Below are positions 1 through 11,085 of a stretch of 64,000 nucleotides of DNA, piece by piece. The position numbers were made by a program, and so were the translations under genes. Source of the DNA: Zymoseptoria tritici IPO323 (Eukaryota; Ascomycota; Dothideomycetes; Mycosphaerellales; Mycosphaerellaceae); the NCBI RefSeq assembly GCF_000219625.1, contig NC_018206.1:992001-1056000 (forward strand), given 5' to 3'. Numbering within the stretch: position 1 is the stretch's first letter; each line of letters begins with the position of its first letter. The notes below the pieces were generated by a model. The model searched no databases. It was given only the letters and a program-made list of their open reading frames with translations, and had not been told where the DNA came from.

Positions 1-72
1 AAGACGGAAATGGTACGGGATAATTCCTCGTCGGATGATATATTTGTACAGCCGAAACTTGATATACAGCCT

Positions 73-671
73 CTATTGAGGCACAGCAGGTGGTGCTTCC
101 GTTCCACTACCCACGTTTGCTGGAGCGTTTGGAGGAGGCATGAACAGTTGCATGTAGCCCTGTTGAGTGGTCAGTGATGCATTCTGGCCGCAACGGGATC
201 AGAGAGCAAGAGATGAGCATACCACCGCCAAAGATAGCACGGCCATGCCCACACCGAAGTAGGCAGGTTGACTGGCGGTCTCTCGAGAAGCTGGAGTTTC
301 TTGGAGCCAGCTCTGAATGGCGAAGAGCATGGATGTCCAGCCGAGGAGCTTGTTTCGTGTGAACATCTGCGGAGCCGTTAGCCTAGCATGAGATTGAGTC
401 GGTCGTACGAGAGGACTTACGGCGGCCATTGGGAGGGTGCTTGTCATTGTGCCTGAACATCGCCATCAAGTCAGCAATTTGATCCGATCCATGATCCGGT
501 CCGATAATGCCTCAACTGACTATTAAAGTCGGTAGCGTCCTTGTCCTTCGCCGGCTCCAGGTACGGCACGACTGCGACGCCAATGTCAGCCAATGTGCCT
601 TTAAATTCTCATTCTCGATTCCAGTCTTGCTTACTCAGGTCCTCCCGACGCATATCCTTCTTGGTAGCCAT
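73..671 (-). CDS. Asterix-type PAT-complex subunit (WDR83OS homologue), five exons
   Basis: Exons read on the minus strand are 671-635, 571-521, 452-421, 366-223 and 159-73, giving 116 aa. All introns are GT-AG (63, 68, 54 and 63 bp) and every junction keeps frame. The product starts MATKKDMRRED and has the fungal Asterix hallmarks: STLPMAAMFTRNKLLGW, then AIQSWLQETP, then a second hydrophobic helix (YFGVGMAVLSLAVGYMQLF) and a Pro-rich tail. In animals Asterix pairs with CCDC47 in the PAT complex, an intramembrane chaperone for multipass proteins at the ER translocon; the same role here is inferred from the family. No single exon is long enough to be found as an ORF of the right product, so the gene is easy to miss. 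It is divergent from SRB8. The family call rests on remembered sequence pattern; the exon structure is read directly. Confidence 0.88.
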
Positions 672-1984
672 TGTCGCTCGTTCGACTCTGATGAGTTGGT
701 CGGATGGTCGTATGCGGTGTCAACAGGCACAATGGCTGGTGTCAGCTGATGGTACAGCACGGCCGGTATCGATGGTTGCAGGCCTTAGGTGTGAGGTGTC
801 GTCGGAAAGTCAGCGTGCAGGCAATCCGGGCCGGGTAAGCCCGCCGCTAAAGTGATAGGAGACACAATCTCAACAAGCACAAGCGAGGATGTTCTAGCCT
901 TGTGAACCTGAACACACACCATCACAGATGTCGACTGGGCCAAGAGCGACACAGGAACGAATATCGCAAATGTCACATCCACAGTCTAACAAGACCCCTC
1001 CGCCGAATTTCCGTGCTCCAGTCGTGCACCGCGGAGATACAAGGTCGCCGCGAGCTCCGAGACATAACATCACCCACTTGCGCCTGGATGATCACTAGAA
1101 TTATACCTCCCACGACATCCTTGTACCGGCGAATTGCGAGAGGCTTGATGACTTGGATAAGCTCCGACGAAAAGACCTGGTACGAGACATCGACTTGAGT
1201 CTCCGAAAGGTGTATTCTTTTGTGTGTATGTTGGCCAATATAACACGCCACAAATATCGCCGTCTCGGCCGCGACGACAGCTACATAGCAGCTTTGGCGG
1301 GAACAGTAGGCAGCGTCTCCATGGCTTTGTATTTGAGACTAGACATCGTGGAGATGGTGTGATATGGATATGTTCCCTGAATCAGGCAAAACCCAATTGA
1401 TGCATGATCGGGACGATCAGGACGATAGGCATATCTTTTACCTGGCCTGCCCTGGCTTGAACGCCTTGTTGCGGCTGGAAGTAATGAACAGGAAAGGGGA
1501 TTCCATGCAGTGTCAGACCACGCTCACAGTTCATCGTGAGGATAACATTGCTCATCGTTGCTGAGGAATTGCCATCCGGCAGATGTCTTACTCCAGACGT
1601 TGCCTTGTAGCTCCTTGTGCATCGTTGTGTTTCCGTCTATCGCCGCCGCCGGCTTATTCCTCCTGCGGTTGTCCGGGGGTCTCCACTTTAGCCCTTTGAG
1701 ACGTGGTCGGGAGCTGCGCGGGATTGCCGTCAGACCTCGACACCTTCCCTGCGCATGCAGCCCAGGTCGGTCCTATTTGTGCTTGCTTGCTACCGTAGTA
1801 CAGTACCACAGTACTACTCTCTCGCTTTAATGATTACCTTGTACTTCCTTCACTAATTCACCGACTTCCCTCTTCCACCCTCTTGGACTGCAGGTGGGAG
1901 AGACCCACACGAGCCACCGAGGCGACACGATGCCCTGGACGATTGCCCGAAGATGACCAGACCAACGCCTTGGACAACCGAGCG
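672..1984. other. Intergenic region between divergent Asterix-type gene and SRB8
   Basis: No convincing gene. Short frames on both strands lack ATG starts or family features. It should hold both promoters. A short inverted repeat, GTAGTAC at 1795-1801 and GTACTAC at 1811-1817, lies about 170 bp before the SRB8 start. Confidence 0.6.
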
Positions 1985-4900
1985 ATGGACTATCGACCAC
2001 CGCCGGGACTCTCGCGACCAGCGCCTCCACAACGCGCTGTGAGCGGGTCCTACGCCGTTCAGCAAGGCTTACGACGGCCTCCATTGCCTTCGCGACTTCA
2101 AAATGTTCGATCAGTCTCCCAGCCGGGCGGTATGGTGGATGTCCCTGGCGATGGATCTAGAGTGGATGTGAGGAACACGACAGCATTTCTAAGCAACAGC
2201 AACGCGACTACGAATTTACCGGGTGCGATCAATCCTACGGCGCAAGATGACAGCGAACGACCTTTGAAAAGAGCAAAGATTGGAGGGCATGGCTTCCGCG
2301 GCACAGGGGAGGGTGGTGAAGTAGCAACAGACAGGGCACATCGGACAGTACCAGGCTCACCTTTACCGACTCTACCGGCACCAACTACTGCGACGAGAAG
2401 GAATGCGCAACAGACTACAACGACAAGACCTGGGGTGGACAGAGCGGCGCGGAAGGCGAACGGTCTCGAGCCGCCCAGCATCGCAACGCGGGTCCCACAA
2501 CCAAAGAACGTAGCCGACTTCTCTCCGTGGCATGGTCAACATCCGGAAGATACGATGAGCGAGATTGTCGTGAAGCAGGGCTATTCCGACAAAGCAGCGG
2601 GTCCGAATTCTACCGAGACGAACTCCGCCAGAACGACGATATGGCCAAATCTCAGCCAAAAGAACATGATGGGACTACAGACGCTTTCGTATCTGTTCAC
2701 ATCCGTCATGGAGAAGCGACAACTCCTGGGCAAATGCACGGCACCGTCAACTTTCAAGCCGCCACCGCGCGTTACTGTCACCGATACTAAGCGCGAGGCG
2801 TGGCTTCGAGATTTGGCGAATCCGGATGTTCCACTGCGGAAGCAAAGCCGGACGATTCCTCATGGCATTCGAGGAAAGTCTCTCATGGAGCAGTGTCTCA
2901 GCAAGGATATCCCGATGCCTCGTGCGGTGTGGCTTGCGAAATGTGTGGGAGCGAATGAGCTGCGAGCATTTCGCAGAAAGGGTGTCAGTGGTGCGGCAGC
3001 CGCGAGTGGTGAGAGCAAATGGGTCATGGAATGGACGGTGCATGTCGAACAATTCTTGGAAGGCGTTATTGCATCATGTGGTCAGCCCGATTGGCAGGCG
3101 AAAATGGACTATGCGGTGAAGCTTGCCACCAGCTTCTACACCGAACGATTACTGGAGCGAGATCACTACCTGGATTGGATCGTGTCGTCGTTTGCCGAAG
3201 CGAGTATGGAGACCCTGCCGACATGGCTCATCATGGTTCAGCTATACTGGAAGGACATTTTGGCGTTTGGGAGACGAGGAAGACAGCTGGCAGAGGCGGC
3301 TTTGAAAAACCTCCACCAGATCAGCATGAGGAAGACGTCAATTCATGACGCGCTAAAGGATCGACTGAAGAAGTTAATTGCGATCATGGCGGTTACGAAT
3401 CGGGGCTGTTTGGTCGTCCCTCGTGCGTGGGAGAAGTACAAGTATCTACTCGTTCCGAGGATGACGGGAGGCAACACCAATTCTCATGCTCATAATGTCG
3501 CCAGACGGAACACACGCTTGACAGCGCCACTGCTTCAGACGCCACGGAACATACAGTGCGCTCTTCTCAAGCTGTATGCAGTGCTTGACACTACGGGATT
3601 GAAGCTTGACCTGGCAGAGCTCATGGCCGATTGCATCGCAATCGTACCCGACGTACCTCGCCTTGTATCAGCGATCCTGGACTGGTCGGCATCGATGTAT
3701 CGTACTGGGACGGACCGAATTTACCTCGCGGCCGGCGTGGTCGCGCAATTGCGCCGTGCGCACGATACAGATGCCGCGATCATGCAATATCTGCGCTCTG
3801 GCAAGAGTACAGCTCTCGGCATTGTCGACGTTCATCGGGTCATCGCCGAGCTTGTTCGCACAGAGGTCTTCTCCACAGGACGATACCTCCAATGGCTGAT
3901 GACAAGCGGTGCGCTGTCTGTAAATAATGGCGTGTCACCAGCTACTAGTCTGCTCAACGCACTGCCTACAAACTCACTCCAGCCGCACTTGCTTAACACG
4001 CGGAACATGCTCCTGCGACGATTGGGGCTGCTGAAAAACGAATCTCGGCAGATCGATGAAATTTTCCAAAGGAGTGACCCTGCTCGGTGGGCAGCAGATG
4101 TGGAACAGCAAGAAATTGCCACAGCAGTCGATGCGCTGTCCGTATCTGCCAAGCTCGAGCTTGCACTCCGCATAACATCTCAAGCAGTGGCTTCTGGAAA
4201 GCTGGGGCACATGACCTTGGAGCACTTCTGCATGGTCCGAGAAATCATCGAGCGCTGCGACGATGCTCGTGCTCTGGCGGATTTGGCCCAAAGCGCCATG
4301 CACTGCGATGACACGATACTGCTAGCGACGGTCTGCGATACTCTCAACATGCACGCGAAGTCGCTTGCTGTGATCGGCCGGTTGAAAGGGTCTCTCGTTC
4401 AGATATTTGAACGCTACAGCACGGTGCGCTCTCAGCAGCCACTCGACCGAGCCTTCATCCTCGCACTCAGGGCCCTGAGCCAGCGCTTTCCCGAACGAGC
4501 GCACATGGTCAAACTGCTCGATCAAGATATGACTATCTGCGAGCAACAGAACTTAATGGTCGTCTGCTCGCCCGCATCAGACAGCATCGTCAATATGCAG
4601 GCCTCGACCCTCGCCTCAGACGACGACATCGATGCCGTGTTTGCCAGTGGAAACAACATGGATGAGCAGCTCATGCAGAGAGTATTCGCGCGCGTTGTGC
4701 AGCGTCTCAACAAGACTATGCAGCCAGATGCGACGGCTCCGAGCAAAGTTTGCGGTTGGCTCAGTCAATTGCGAGCAGTAGTGGTTGATCCAGCCAGCTT
4801 CGAGCAAATGGCTGTGAGTCATGTCCAGGCATGTTTGGAGAATGCTGGAGAGGACATGGCGCCCTGCAAGATCATCGTCGCGCTTGTAGCTGGTGGTTGC

Positions 4901-6469
4901 ATGAACTTCGATACGCTCGTCAACACAGCAATCGCTACGAAGAAGGCTGCTTCGGCGTGTCTCGCAATCCGATTGCTGACATCGAGGACTGCTGCATGCG
5001 AAGGCTTGCATCCGACCGAGGCTTACCGCTATCATATTCAGCAAGAGTTGTACTGCTCCGAGAAAGCCGAGGTGGTGATGTCTGCTCTGGTCTCCGCCAT
5101 GGAGGACAGCAACTTCCCGGCGGAAGATCCGGCTGTCGTTGATTTGGTGCTGAGGTACTCGGTCGATCACCACGATGCTGGGTACAGGGCTCTTGCAAGC
5201 CATCCGCGCTCCACAGCATTGCTGGCAAATTGCTCGCGCATCACGACGAAGCTCTTGAGTCTGGGGAACAATCCTGCAGCGATTGACTCCAGACTCGACG
5301 CCAAGTCGATCATCGATCAAGCAACGCCTCTATCGATCGTGCAGTGCTCGGCTGCCCTTCGTCTCTACTCCACCGTGCACCCTGACGAGGCTGAACACGT
5401 GCAGAAGGCTGTTTTGGAAGCTGTTGTAGCTGGGTCTGAAGTCTGGCCGCAGCTCTTGGAGAGCGCCGGAAACGAGACTGTTCGCGGAATTTACGGCTGG
5501 GCGAAGGAGCAGGTGCTGAACAACGCTCTGCCATCAAGCACATCGTTCGAGCCTTTGGACGAAGCCAGCAGGTCCCGTAATCTCGACATTCTGGACGTCG
5601 CTATTCACGCTGCTAAGGAGCAAGACGTCTCTGCCGTCATTGCCACTGTGACGGACAAGCTCAGGGCATTTGAGATTCAAATTTCCTCGTCTGATTCAGT
5701 TGGCAGTCTCAAGAGCCTTCTCGCTTCCCTTCACATCCTTCTCCATCTCGCTGTCCTGTACGGCTCACCGACCTCCGAGTCCTCTGGCAGCACCGATCGC
5801 AACGAAAGCCAAGCCTTGATCGGCCTGCTGACCTCCCTCTGCGCCTTGCTCATTCACCCGAAACTCCAAACACAGACTTCACTTCTCGAGTACATCTACG
5901 ACGTCGCCTCTGCGCTGTCTGACAGTCTTCAAGACACTGTTCTATCGAACCTGGCCAAGAATGTGCCGACAAAAGACCCAAGACTGGCAAGCATCCTAGG
6001 CTCTACAGCCAACCCAGATGCCTGGCTTGCAATCGTCTCGAATCCGTTGGGAAGCATGACGGGTGCCGCGCAGGGTGCAAGAGCAGGACTGATGAGATCT
6101 GCCAGTGGCGTCGGCACCAGTGCAAGCGGGCTAGGCATACAACAACTGTCCCCGCAGCAAATGCAGCAAGCGCAATTTACTGGCCGTCCATTGCCTCTCA
6201 ATCAGCAACAAGGCCAGGCTGCACATCTTCAACAGGCACAAATGCAGGCTGCGCAGAGATCGCCGGGACAGCAATTTTCGCCGAGTTTTGCTAAGCCGGG
6301 AGGTGCAGTGGGAGGCAGTGTGCGGTCGGTGGCGAGCGGTAGTGGAGGCGAGACGAAGATTGCGCCGTACCCGTTGAGAAGGTGGGAGATTATGAGCGAT
6401 GCTACGCCGGTTGTGGGAGGGAATGATACGAGTTTGAGTTTGGGGTTATTTGGGGCGAGGAAGGTGTGA
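1985..6469 (+). CDS. SRB8: Mediator of RNA polymerase II transcription subunit 12 (SRB8)
   Basis: Single exon, 1494 aa from the first in-frame ATG (MDYRPPPGLSRP). The frame is open back to 1883, but that upstream part starts with TTG and lacks an ATG. MED12/Srb8 is the scaffold subunit of the Mediator CDK8 kinase module in the nucleus, linking the kinase to core Mediator and mainly repressing or tuning transcription. Seen here: a low-complexity N-terminus to about residue 210; the Med12 domain at about 220-330 (WPNLSQKNMMGLQTLSYLF, then TFKPPPRV...REAWLRDLANP, IPHGIRGKSL); a long helical middle; a Gln-rich stretch at about 1380-1440; and the fungal C-terminal signature PYPLRRWEIM...GGNDTSLSLGLFGARKV. 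Length fits filamentous-fungal SRB8. No break is visible. Confidence 0.96.
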   Translation: MDYRPPPGLSRPAPPQRAVSGSYAVQQGLRRPPLPSRLQNVRSVSQPGGMVDVPGDGSRVDVRNTTAFLSNSNATTNLPGAINPTAQDDSERPLKRAKIGGHGFRGTGEGGEVATDRAHRTVPGSPLPTLPAPTTATRRNAQQTTTTRPGVDRAARKANGLEPPSIATRVPQPKNVADFSPWHGQHPEDTMSEIVVKQGYSDKAAGPNSTETNSARTTIWPNLSQKNMMGLQTLSYLFTSVMEKRQLLGKCTAPSTFKPPPRVTVTDTKREAWLRDLANPDVPLRKQSRTIPHGIRGKSLMEQCLSKDIPMPRAVWLAKCVGANELRAFRRKGVSGAAAASGESKWVMEWTVHVEQFLEGVIASCGQPDWQAKMDYAVKLATSFYTERLLERDHYLDWIVSSFAEASMETLPTWLIMVQLYWKDILAFGRRGRQLAEAALKNLHQISMRKTSIHDALKDRLKKLIAIMAVTNRGCLVVPRAWEKYKYLLVPRMTGGNTNSHAHNVARRNTRLTAPLLQTPRNIQCALLKLYAVLDTTGLKLDLAELMADCIAIVPDVPRLVSAILDWSASMYRTGTDRIYLAAGVVAQLRRAHDTDAAIMQYLRSGKSTALGIVDVHRVIAELVRTEVFSTGRYLQWLMTSGALSVNNGVSPATSLLNALPTNSLQPHLLNTRNMLLRRLGLLKNESRQIDEIFQRSDPARWAADVEQQEIATAVDALSVSAKLELALRITSQAVASGKLGHMTLEHFCMVREIIERCDDARALADLAQSAMHCDDTILLATVCDTLNMHAKSLAVIGRLKGSLVQIFERYSTVRSQQPLDRAFILALRALSQRFPERAHMVKLLDQDMTICEQQNLMVVCSPASDSIVNMQASTLASDDDIDAVFASGNNMDEQLMQRVFARVVQRLNKTMQPDATAPSKVCGWLSQLRAVVVDPASFEQMAVSHVQACLENAGEDMAPCKIIVALVAGGCMNFDTLVNTAIATKKAASACLAIRLLTSRTAACEGLHPTEAYRYHIQQELYCSEKAEVVMSALVSAMEDSNFPAEDPAVVDLVLRYSVDHHDAGYRALASHPRSTALLANCSRITTKLLSLGNNPAAIDSRLDAKSIIDQATPLSIVQCSAALRLYSTVHPDEAEHVQKAVLEAVVAGSEVWPQLLESAGNETVRGIYGWAKEQVLNNALPSSTSFEPLDEASRSRNLDILDVAIHAAKEQDVSAVIATVTDKLRAFEIQISSSDSVGSLKSLLASLHILLHLAVLYGSPTSESSGSTDRNESQALIGLLTSLCALLIHPKLQTQTSLLEYIYDVASALSDSLQDTVLSNLAKNVPTKDPRLASILGSTANPDAWLAIVSNPLGSMTGAAQGARAGLMRSASGVGTSASGLGIQQLSPQQMQQAQFTGRPLPLNQQQGQAAHLQQAQMQAAQRSPGQQFSPSFAKPGGAVGGSVRSVASGSGGETKIAPYPLRRWEIMSDATPVVGGNDTSLSLGLFGARKV

Positions 6470-6965
6470 GATATCGCATAAACAGGAAGAGAAGACAGAG
6501 ATGAACGACGATTCGATTTTGGCGTATAAGGTGTTATTTGGGCATGGGCATTGGACGGCCGGCTTGGGAGCTTGGATATAGGAACAGGTGTTGCACAGGT
6601 GTCCGCGGTAGGACTGCTTTGGAGGATTTCGGATCTTTCTGTACAACTGCTGCGTTTAAGCGATTTTGGACGATCTTAGAGTATGGTTCGGGAATGAGGC
6701 AACTGATTCAGTCGTTGTTGCTTTTGTCAGAACCTCTGACTGCTCGTGTACCTCGTGGTTCCACTCGAAACTGTTGTCGCGTGATGCTGCTCGAACCGTT
6801 CCAGGGTCTTGATCGATCGGAGATGGGTCCGCTTGATGCTGTCATCATTTGGCCTACCTACGACTTTATGATCAGCACTTCTTTGTGGTCTTGAGGATAA
6901 GGACAACACCTCCGCACGACATCTTCCCGCCTCCATCGTGCAGTCCTTCGCACACCCGTCAGGCC
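6470..6965. other. Intergenic region SRB8 to ABC1-family gene
   Basis: Holds the SRB8 3' end and the ABC1-family promoter and leader. The open frame at 6538-6894 starts with TTG, has no family features and is judged non-coding. Confidence 0.55.
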
Positions 6966-9064
6966 ATGCTTCGCAATATCTCGCCAGTCTGCTGGCGATG
7001 CGCAAGCAGGACCTTGACATCTCCGCCAACCACGACGACTCTCCGAACAATCTCCACCTCATCCCAACAAACGACCTCCCTCCTCACGAGACCAGTCCGC
7101 CCGTTGAATTCCATAATCCGCCGTCACGCCTCTCAATTCCAACCTCTCGCTCCTCCATCTCCGGCCTCGCTAGGCAAGCCCACCACCGCAAAGACCTATC
7201 GTCGCTCCCGCAAATGGCTTCGACGCCTGATCCGCCTCTCCCTCGCCAGCGGCCTCATCTACCTCCTCGACACGAACTTCTACGACTCCAGCTTCACGCG
7301 TTCCGTGCGGACCTTCGGCACGGGTCTACTCATCGCTCTGGACTACAAACTGAACTTTCGAGCGGACCCATGGATCGGCGAATCAGTGCAGGACTTACAC
7401 GCGAGGAGTGCTACGAGAGTGTTTAATCTGCTGCGAGAAAATGGAGGACTATACCTTAAGATCGGCCAGGCGTTGGCGATGCAGACGGCTATCATGCCGC
7501 CTGAATTTGGCAAGATGTTCGAACGCATGTTCGACGATGCGACGCAGAATTCGTGGAAAGACGTGGAGAAAGTGATACGGGAAGACTTTGGAAAGTCGCC
7601 GGAAGAGGTGTTTGGAATCAGCTTCGACGGAGATCCGAACAAGGGCATCATGGAGAGGACGGCACGGGCGAGTGCGAGTGTTGCGCAGGTTCACTGGGCG
7701 AGATTACCGGATGGGAGGGAGGTGGCGATTAAGATTCAGAAGAAGGAGATTGCACGACAGGTCGGATGGGACTTGTGGGCGTTTAAAGTGGTGTCGAAGA
7801 TTTACAGCTGGTGGTTTGACTTGCCGCTGTATCATCTCGTGCCGTATGTGTGCGATCGATTGATGGCTGAGACGGACTTTGAGTTTGAAGCGTCGAATTC
7901 GAGGAAGATGAGGGCGTTGATTGCGAATGAGCCGAGGTTGAGGGATCGGGTGTATATTCCTGATGTTTACCCTGAGCTGAGCAGTAAGCGGGTTATGACT
8001 GCGGAGTGGATTGAGGGTATCCGGCTGTGGGACAAGGACGGCATCGCTAATACATGGCAAGGTGGTTGGAGGCAAGGCTCGCCTGGCGCAGGTGGAGTAC
8101 AACTTCCTCCTCCTCCTGCTTCCGCGCACGCCTCTGTCACGACGAATGACCCGCTCAATGAGAAGCTCAAACCCACTCGGGACGCATGGCGCGGCGCAGA
8201 TGGAAAGGGAGGTCTTGGCCTATCCCTCAAACCCGTCATGCAAACGATGGTCGACCTCTTCTCCGCACAAATGTTCCTCTGGGGACTTGTACACTGCGAT
8301 CCCCATCCTGGCAACATCTTCATCCGAAGGAAGCCGAACGGCAAACCTGAACTAGTCCTCATCGACCACGGCCTATACATCCAGATGAAGCCCAAGTTCC
8401 GACGAGAATACGCTCTCTTCTGGCGAAGTCTGATGACATTCGACAACGCTACAATCGCACGCATCACACACGACGAATGGGGCGTCGACGCCCCAGACAT
8501 GTTCGCCAGCGCCACCCTACTGCGCCCCTACGAAGGAGGCGACCACAGCGTCAGCAAACGCATCAAAGAAGTCTCACAAAAACCCGAACGCGAACGACAA
8601 TTCGAAATGCAACAGCACATGCGCAAGTCCATCCGGGACATGCTCGCCAACCAAGACAAGTTCCCGCAAGAACTCATCTTTATCGGGAGGAATTTGCGGA
8701 TTGTACAAGGGAATAATCAGTACTTGGGTTCTCCGGTCAATCGTATCAAGATTACGGGATACTGGGCCAGTCGGGCGTTGGTGGATGATTCGCATGATTT
8801 GACGGTGACGGAGAGGTGGAGGGAGTATGGACGGCATTTGCTGTTTAGATGTGTGCTTGCGGGCACGGATTTGTGGTTTTGGTGGGCGAAGGCGAGGCAG
8901 ATTGTGGGCTGGGGAAAGGGTATGGATGATGACTTGGAGGAGAGTATGAAGAAGATGATGAGTGGGTGAGTTTGACGGCTTCTTTCTTGTTAATTAAGGG
9001 ACGACTTGCTAACGATTTGTGTAGAATGGGTGTGGAGTTGCAGCATTCTGTGTTCGAGGGATAG
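6966..9064 (+). CDS. Mitochondrial ABC1/ADCK (UbiB-family) atypical kinase-like protein
   Basis: Two exons, 6966-8965 and 9025-9064, with a GTGAGT donor, a GCTAAC branch-like site at 9008 and a TAG acceptor; 679 aa. The second exon adds a conserved-looking tail ending ELQHSVFEG. The N-terminus is Arg/Ser/Thr-rich and lacks acidic residues, as in a mitochondrial presequence; a hydrophobic segment (LIRLSLASGLIYLL) follows near residue 90. Family motifs present: the KxGQ motif KIGQ (165-168), the Ala-rich loop ASASVAQVH, the nucleotide-binding Lys (AIKIQ, K256), the catalytic-loop equivalent HCDPHPGN (443-450) and the metal-binding D467 in LIDHG. UbiB/ADCK proteins act in the inner mitochondrial membrane and influence coenzyme Q synthesis or distribution. 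Which yeast protein (MCP2/CQD2 or CQD1) is the orthologue was not resolved. The start was chosen as the presequence ATG; the frame is open to 6849. Confidence 0.93.
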
Positions 9065-10948
9065 ACGACTCTTCGCTGCAGGACTCGGCGGAACGATGCG
9101 TCGATGAACATGAGCATTGTGCATTGTAGCGGAGCATTGTGGAAGGCGGCAAGAGGTATCCGCAGGTAATGTATACCAGTTCTGATCCGAAGCAGTCATC
9201 AGAATAGGACTAGACTCGGTGCTTGATAAAGGAGACAGGCACTTTATGGTCTATCGACCGCTCCTTGAAGGCATTCCCCATTTCATCGATACGCGACAGT
9301 CAATCCGTGGGTGACCTCGCCATCACCCGGGACAGATCTCCAGCTAATTCTTCGCCTCCGGCTTCGACTCACGATACTGTCTCCTCCGCCGCTCCTCGCC
9401 TGCTCCTCCACCTGCCCCTTCAGCAAAACTTCACTGATCATGTCACTTATCGTACTGTCCCTCCCTACATCTTTCGCTCCCTCATCCTCTTGACCTCTCG
9501 CGAGCCAGCCTCCTCCGAACTGGGCTGGTAGAGAGCCGGTGGTGTTGGGGCCTAGCGGAGGTAGACGACGGGCTGGGTCGGAGGAGGAGGAGGAGGAGGG
9601 GTTGGTGGCGAAGGCAAACGATGTCAGGACGAGCCCTTTTTGGAGAACATGCTCGACGCTCGATGTTCTATACGCGATCGATACGGGTTGGTAACCCAAA
9701 AGATCTATTTTGACACCCTCGACGGCATGATTGCCTCACTACCTCACGTTTCAAAATCATCGATCGAGCTCAGGTAAAAGCTGTGATCCGGCGAACACAC
9801 TCGACGCCTGACAAGCTGCGATCGATACGAGTTGGTCCAACGAATCAATCGCGGTTGCTCAGTCATATCACGACACCGCCGAATCCTTCAGCACCAGAGA
9901 GCAACGATCTCCTCCTCTCCCCCTCTCTTTATGCAGAAACTCACATTCCAAGCCCTACGTCCCGCTACTGAGGCCATCGTACATCCTACGAACATGGCAC
10001 TCTCAACTTTACCCCTGACGAACGAAGCGCGCACATGGCAGACCAAGCCGCCTGATGGACTGGCAGATTGAGCCTGCACGTGCGCCCACATGGGCAATGT
10101 CCCGGGCAAGTTCCGTCCTCTGCGTCACAGGATTTCTTTTCGTCCGCGATTGCAATCGAGTCATGCATGATATGGCTGGTCCGCAACAAGAAAGCAAGAC
10201 GTTCGTATCGACAAGAAGGCAGTAACGGCATCTTTCAGGAAATGACACTCGACTGAGACCGCCGTGATCATCGAGGACTCTTATAATAGCAGAACGCAGA
10301 TGATCCTGCTCCTTTGGATCTGCGGATATGCAGGAGATTGGTCTCCATACCACCGGCTATTTAGACTTCGAGCATCTTGAAGCTTTCCAGGACTCGGTGC
10401 CGAAGCTCGACGCCCTTCCGCGTCCTACCATATGATCCTTCGCTTCCTCTTGGATGGCCGGCTACTCCGTCATACTCAAAGCGTCCGTCGAGGCACTCCG
10501 GTCACAACAGAATACCGATTTGGGATTTTTGCGGACTTGCACGATTCTGGCCTCACAAAGCCGGCAAGAGGAAGTTCAAGATTGTTTCAGTGCTCCGGCG
10601 ACCGCTAGTGAGCCCGCATACCTTTCCGGAATGACTGAAGCACAGTAAGAAGGAGTGAAGCTCAACAAGCGCCAAGTAGGGCAGTCTCTAGATCTCCACG
10701 AGGAGAATGCTTGGCTATGCTTAACTGCTTGATCAGCGTCTATGAAAGTCAGGATACGGATGCCGATCACCAGCTCGACGTCACAACACTTCTCCAATAT
10801 GTGCTTACTGGAACGGCATAGGCGAATACGGGTTGACGCGTGGTATTGACAACCGAACGCTACCTCATCGACAGAAATGGAACGCTCGATCATCAGGGGA
10901 CACCACGCAGCATGGTCCCGCCGACCGTGACGTGAGTTGAACAAGAGG
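9065..10948. other. Gene-poor stretch upstream of the small secreted protein gene
   Basis: No gene that can be supported. It holds a (GGA)n microsatellite near 9580-9600 and a 19-bp direct repeat, GCGATCGATACGRGTTGGT, at 9674-9692 and 9818-9836; the first copy runs into a GGGTTGGTAACCC palindrome. The longest open frames (minus 9283-9699, minus 10009-10353, minus 10576-11007) lack an ATG or any protein-like features. Confidence 0.5.
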
Positions 10949-10956
10949 CATATAAG
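10949..10956 (+). promoter_or_regulatory. Probable TATA box of the small secreted protein gene
   Basis: GCATATAAG lies about 130 bp before the ATG at 11086. It is followed by a leader rich in CA and CAA with no upstream ATG. This is the usual arrangement of a strongly expressed fungal secreted-protein gene. Confidence 0.55.
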
Positions 10957-11085
10957 ACGGGCTCCAAACCACGATTGCTCCAACATCAGCATCAGCAAGC
11001 CTTCCAAACCATCAACAAGCCTTCAGTCTCAACACCAATTCCTCACCACCAATCATCTTTTCAAATCCCACCAACATAACCAACA

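Noticed and set aside
1883..1984. N-terminal extension of SRB8
   Set aside because: The upstream frame begins with TTG and lacks any ATG; the ATG at 1985 gives a normal fungal N-terminus.
2098..2481. Minus-strand frames inside SRB8
   Set aside because: Shadows of the real coding frame in a GC-rich exon.
6538..6894. 118-codon plus-strand frame before the ABC1-family gene
   Set aside because: It starts with TTG and occupies the expected promoter/leader; no recognisable features.
9283..9699. 138-codon minus-strand frame
   Set aside because: It starts with TTG, its only Met is far inside, it is built on a GGA repeat, and no family pattern is visible.
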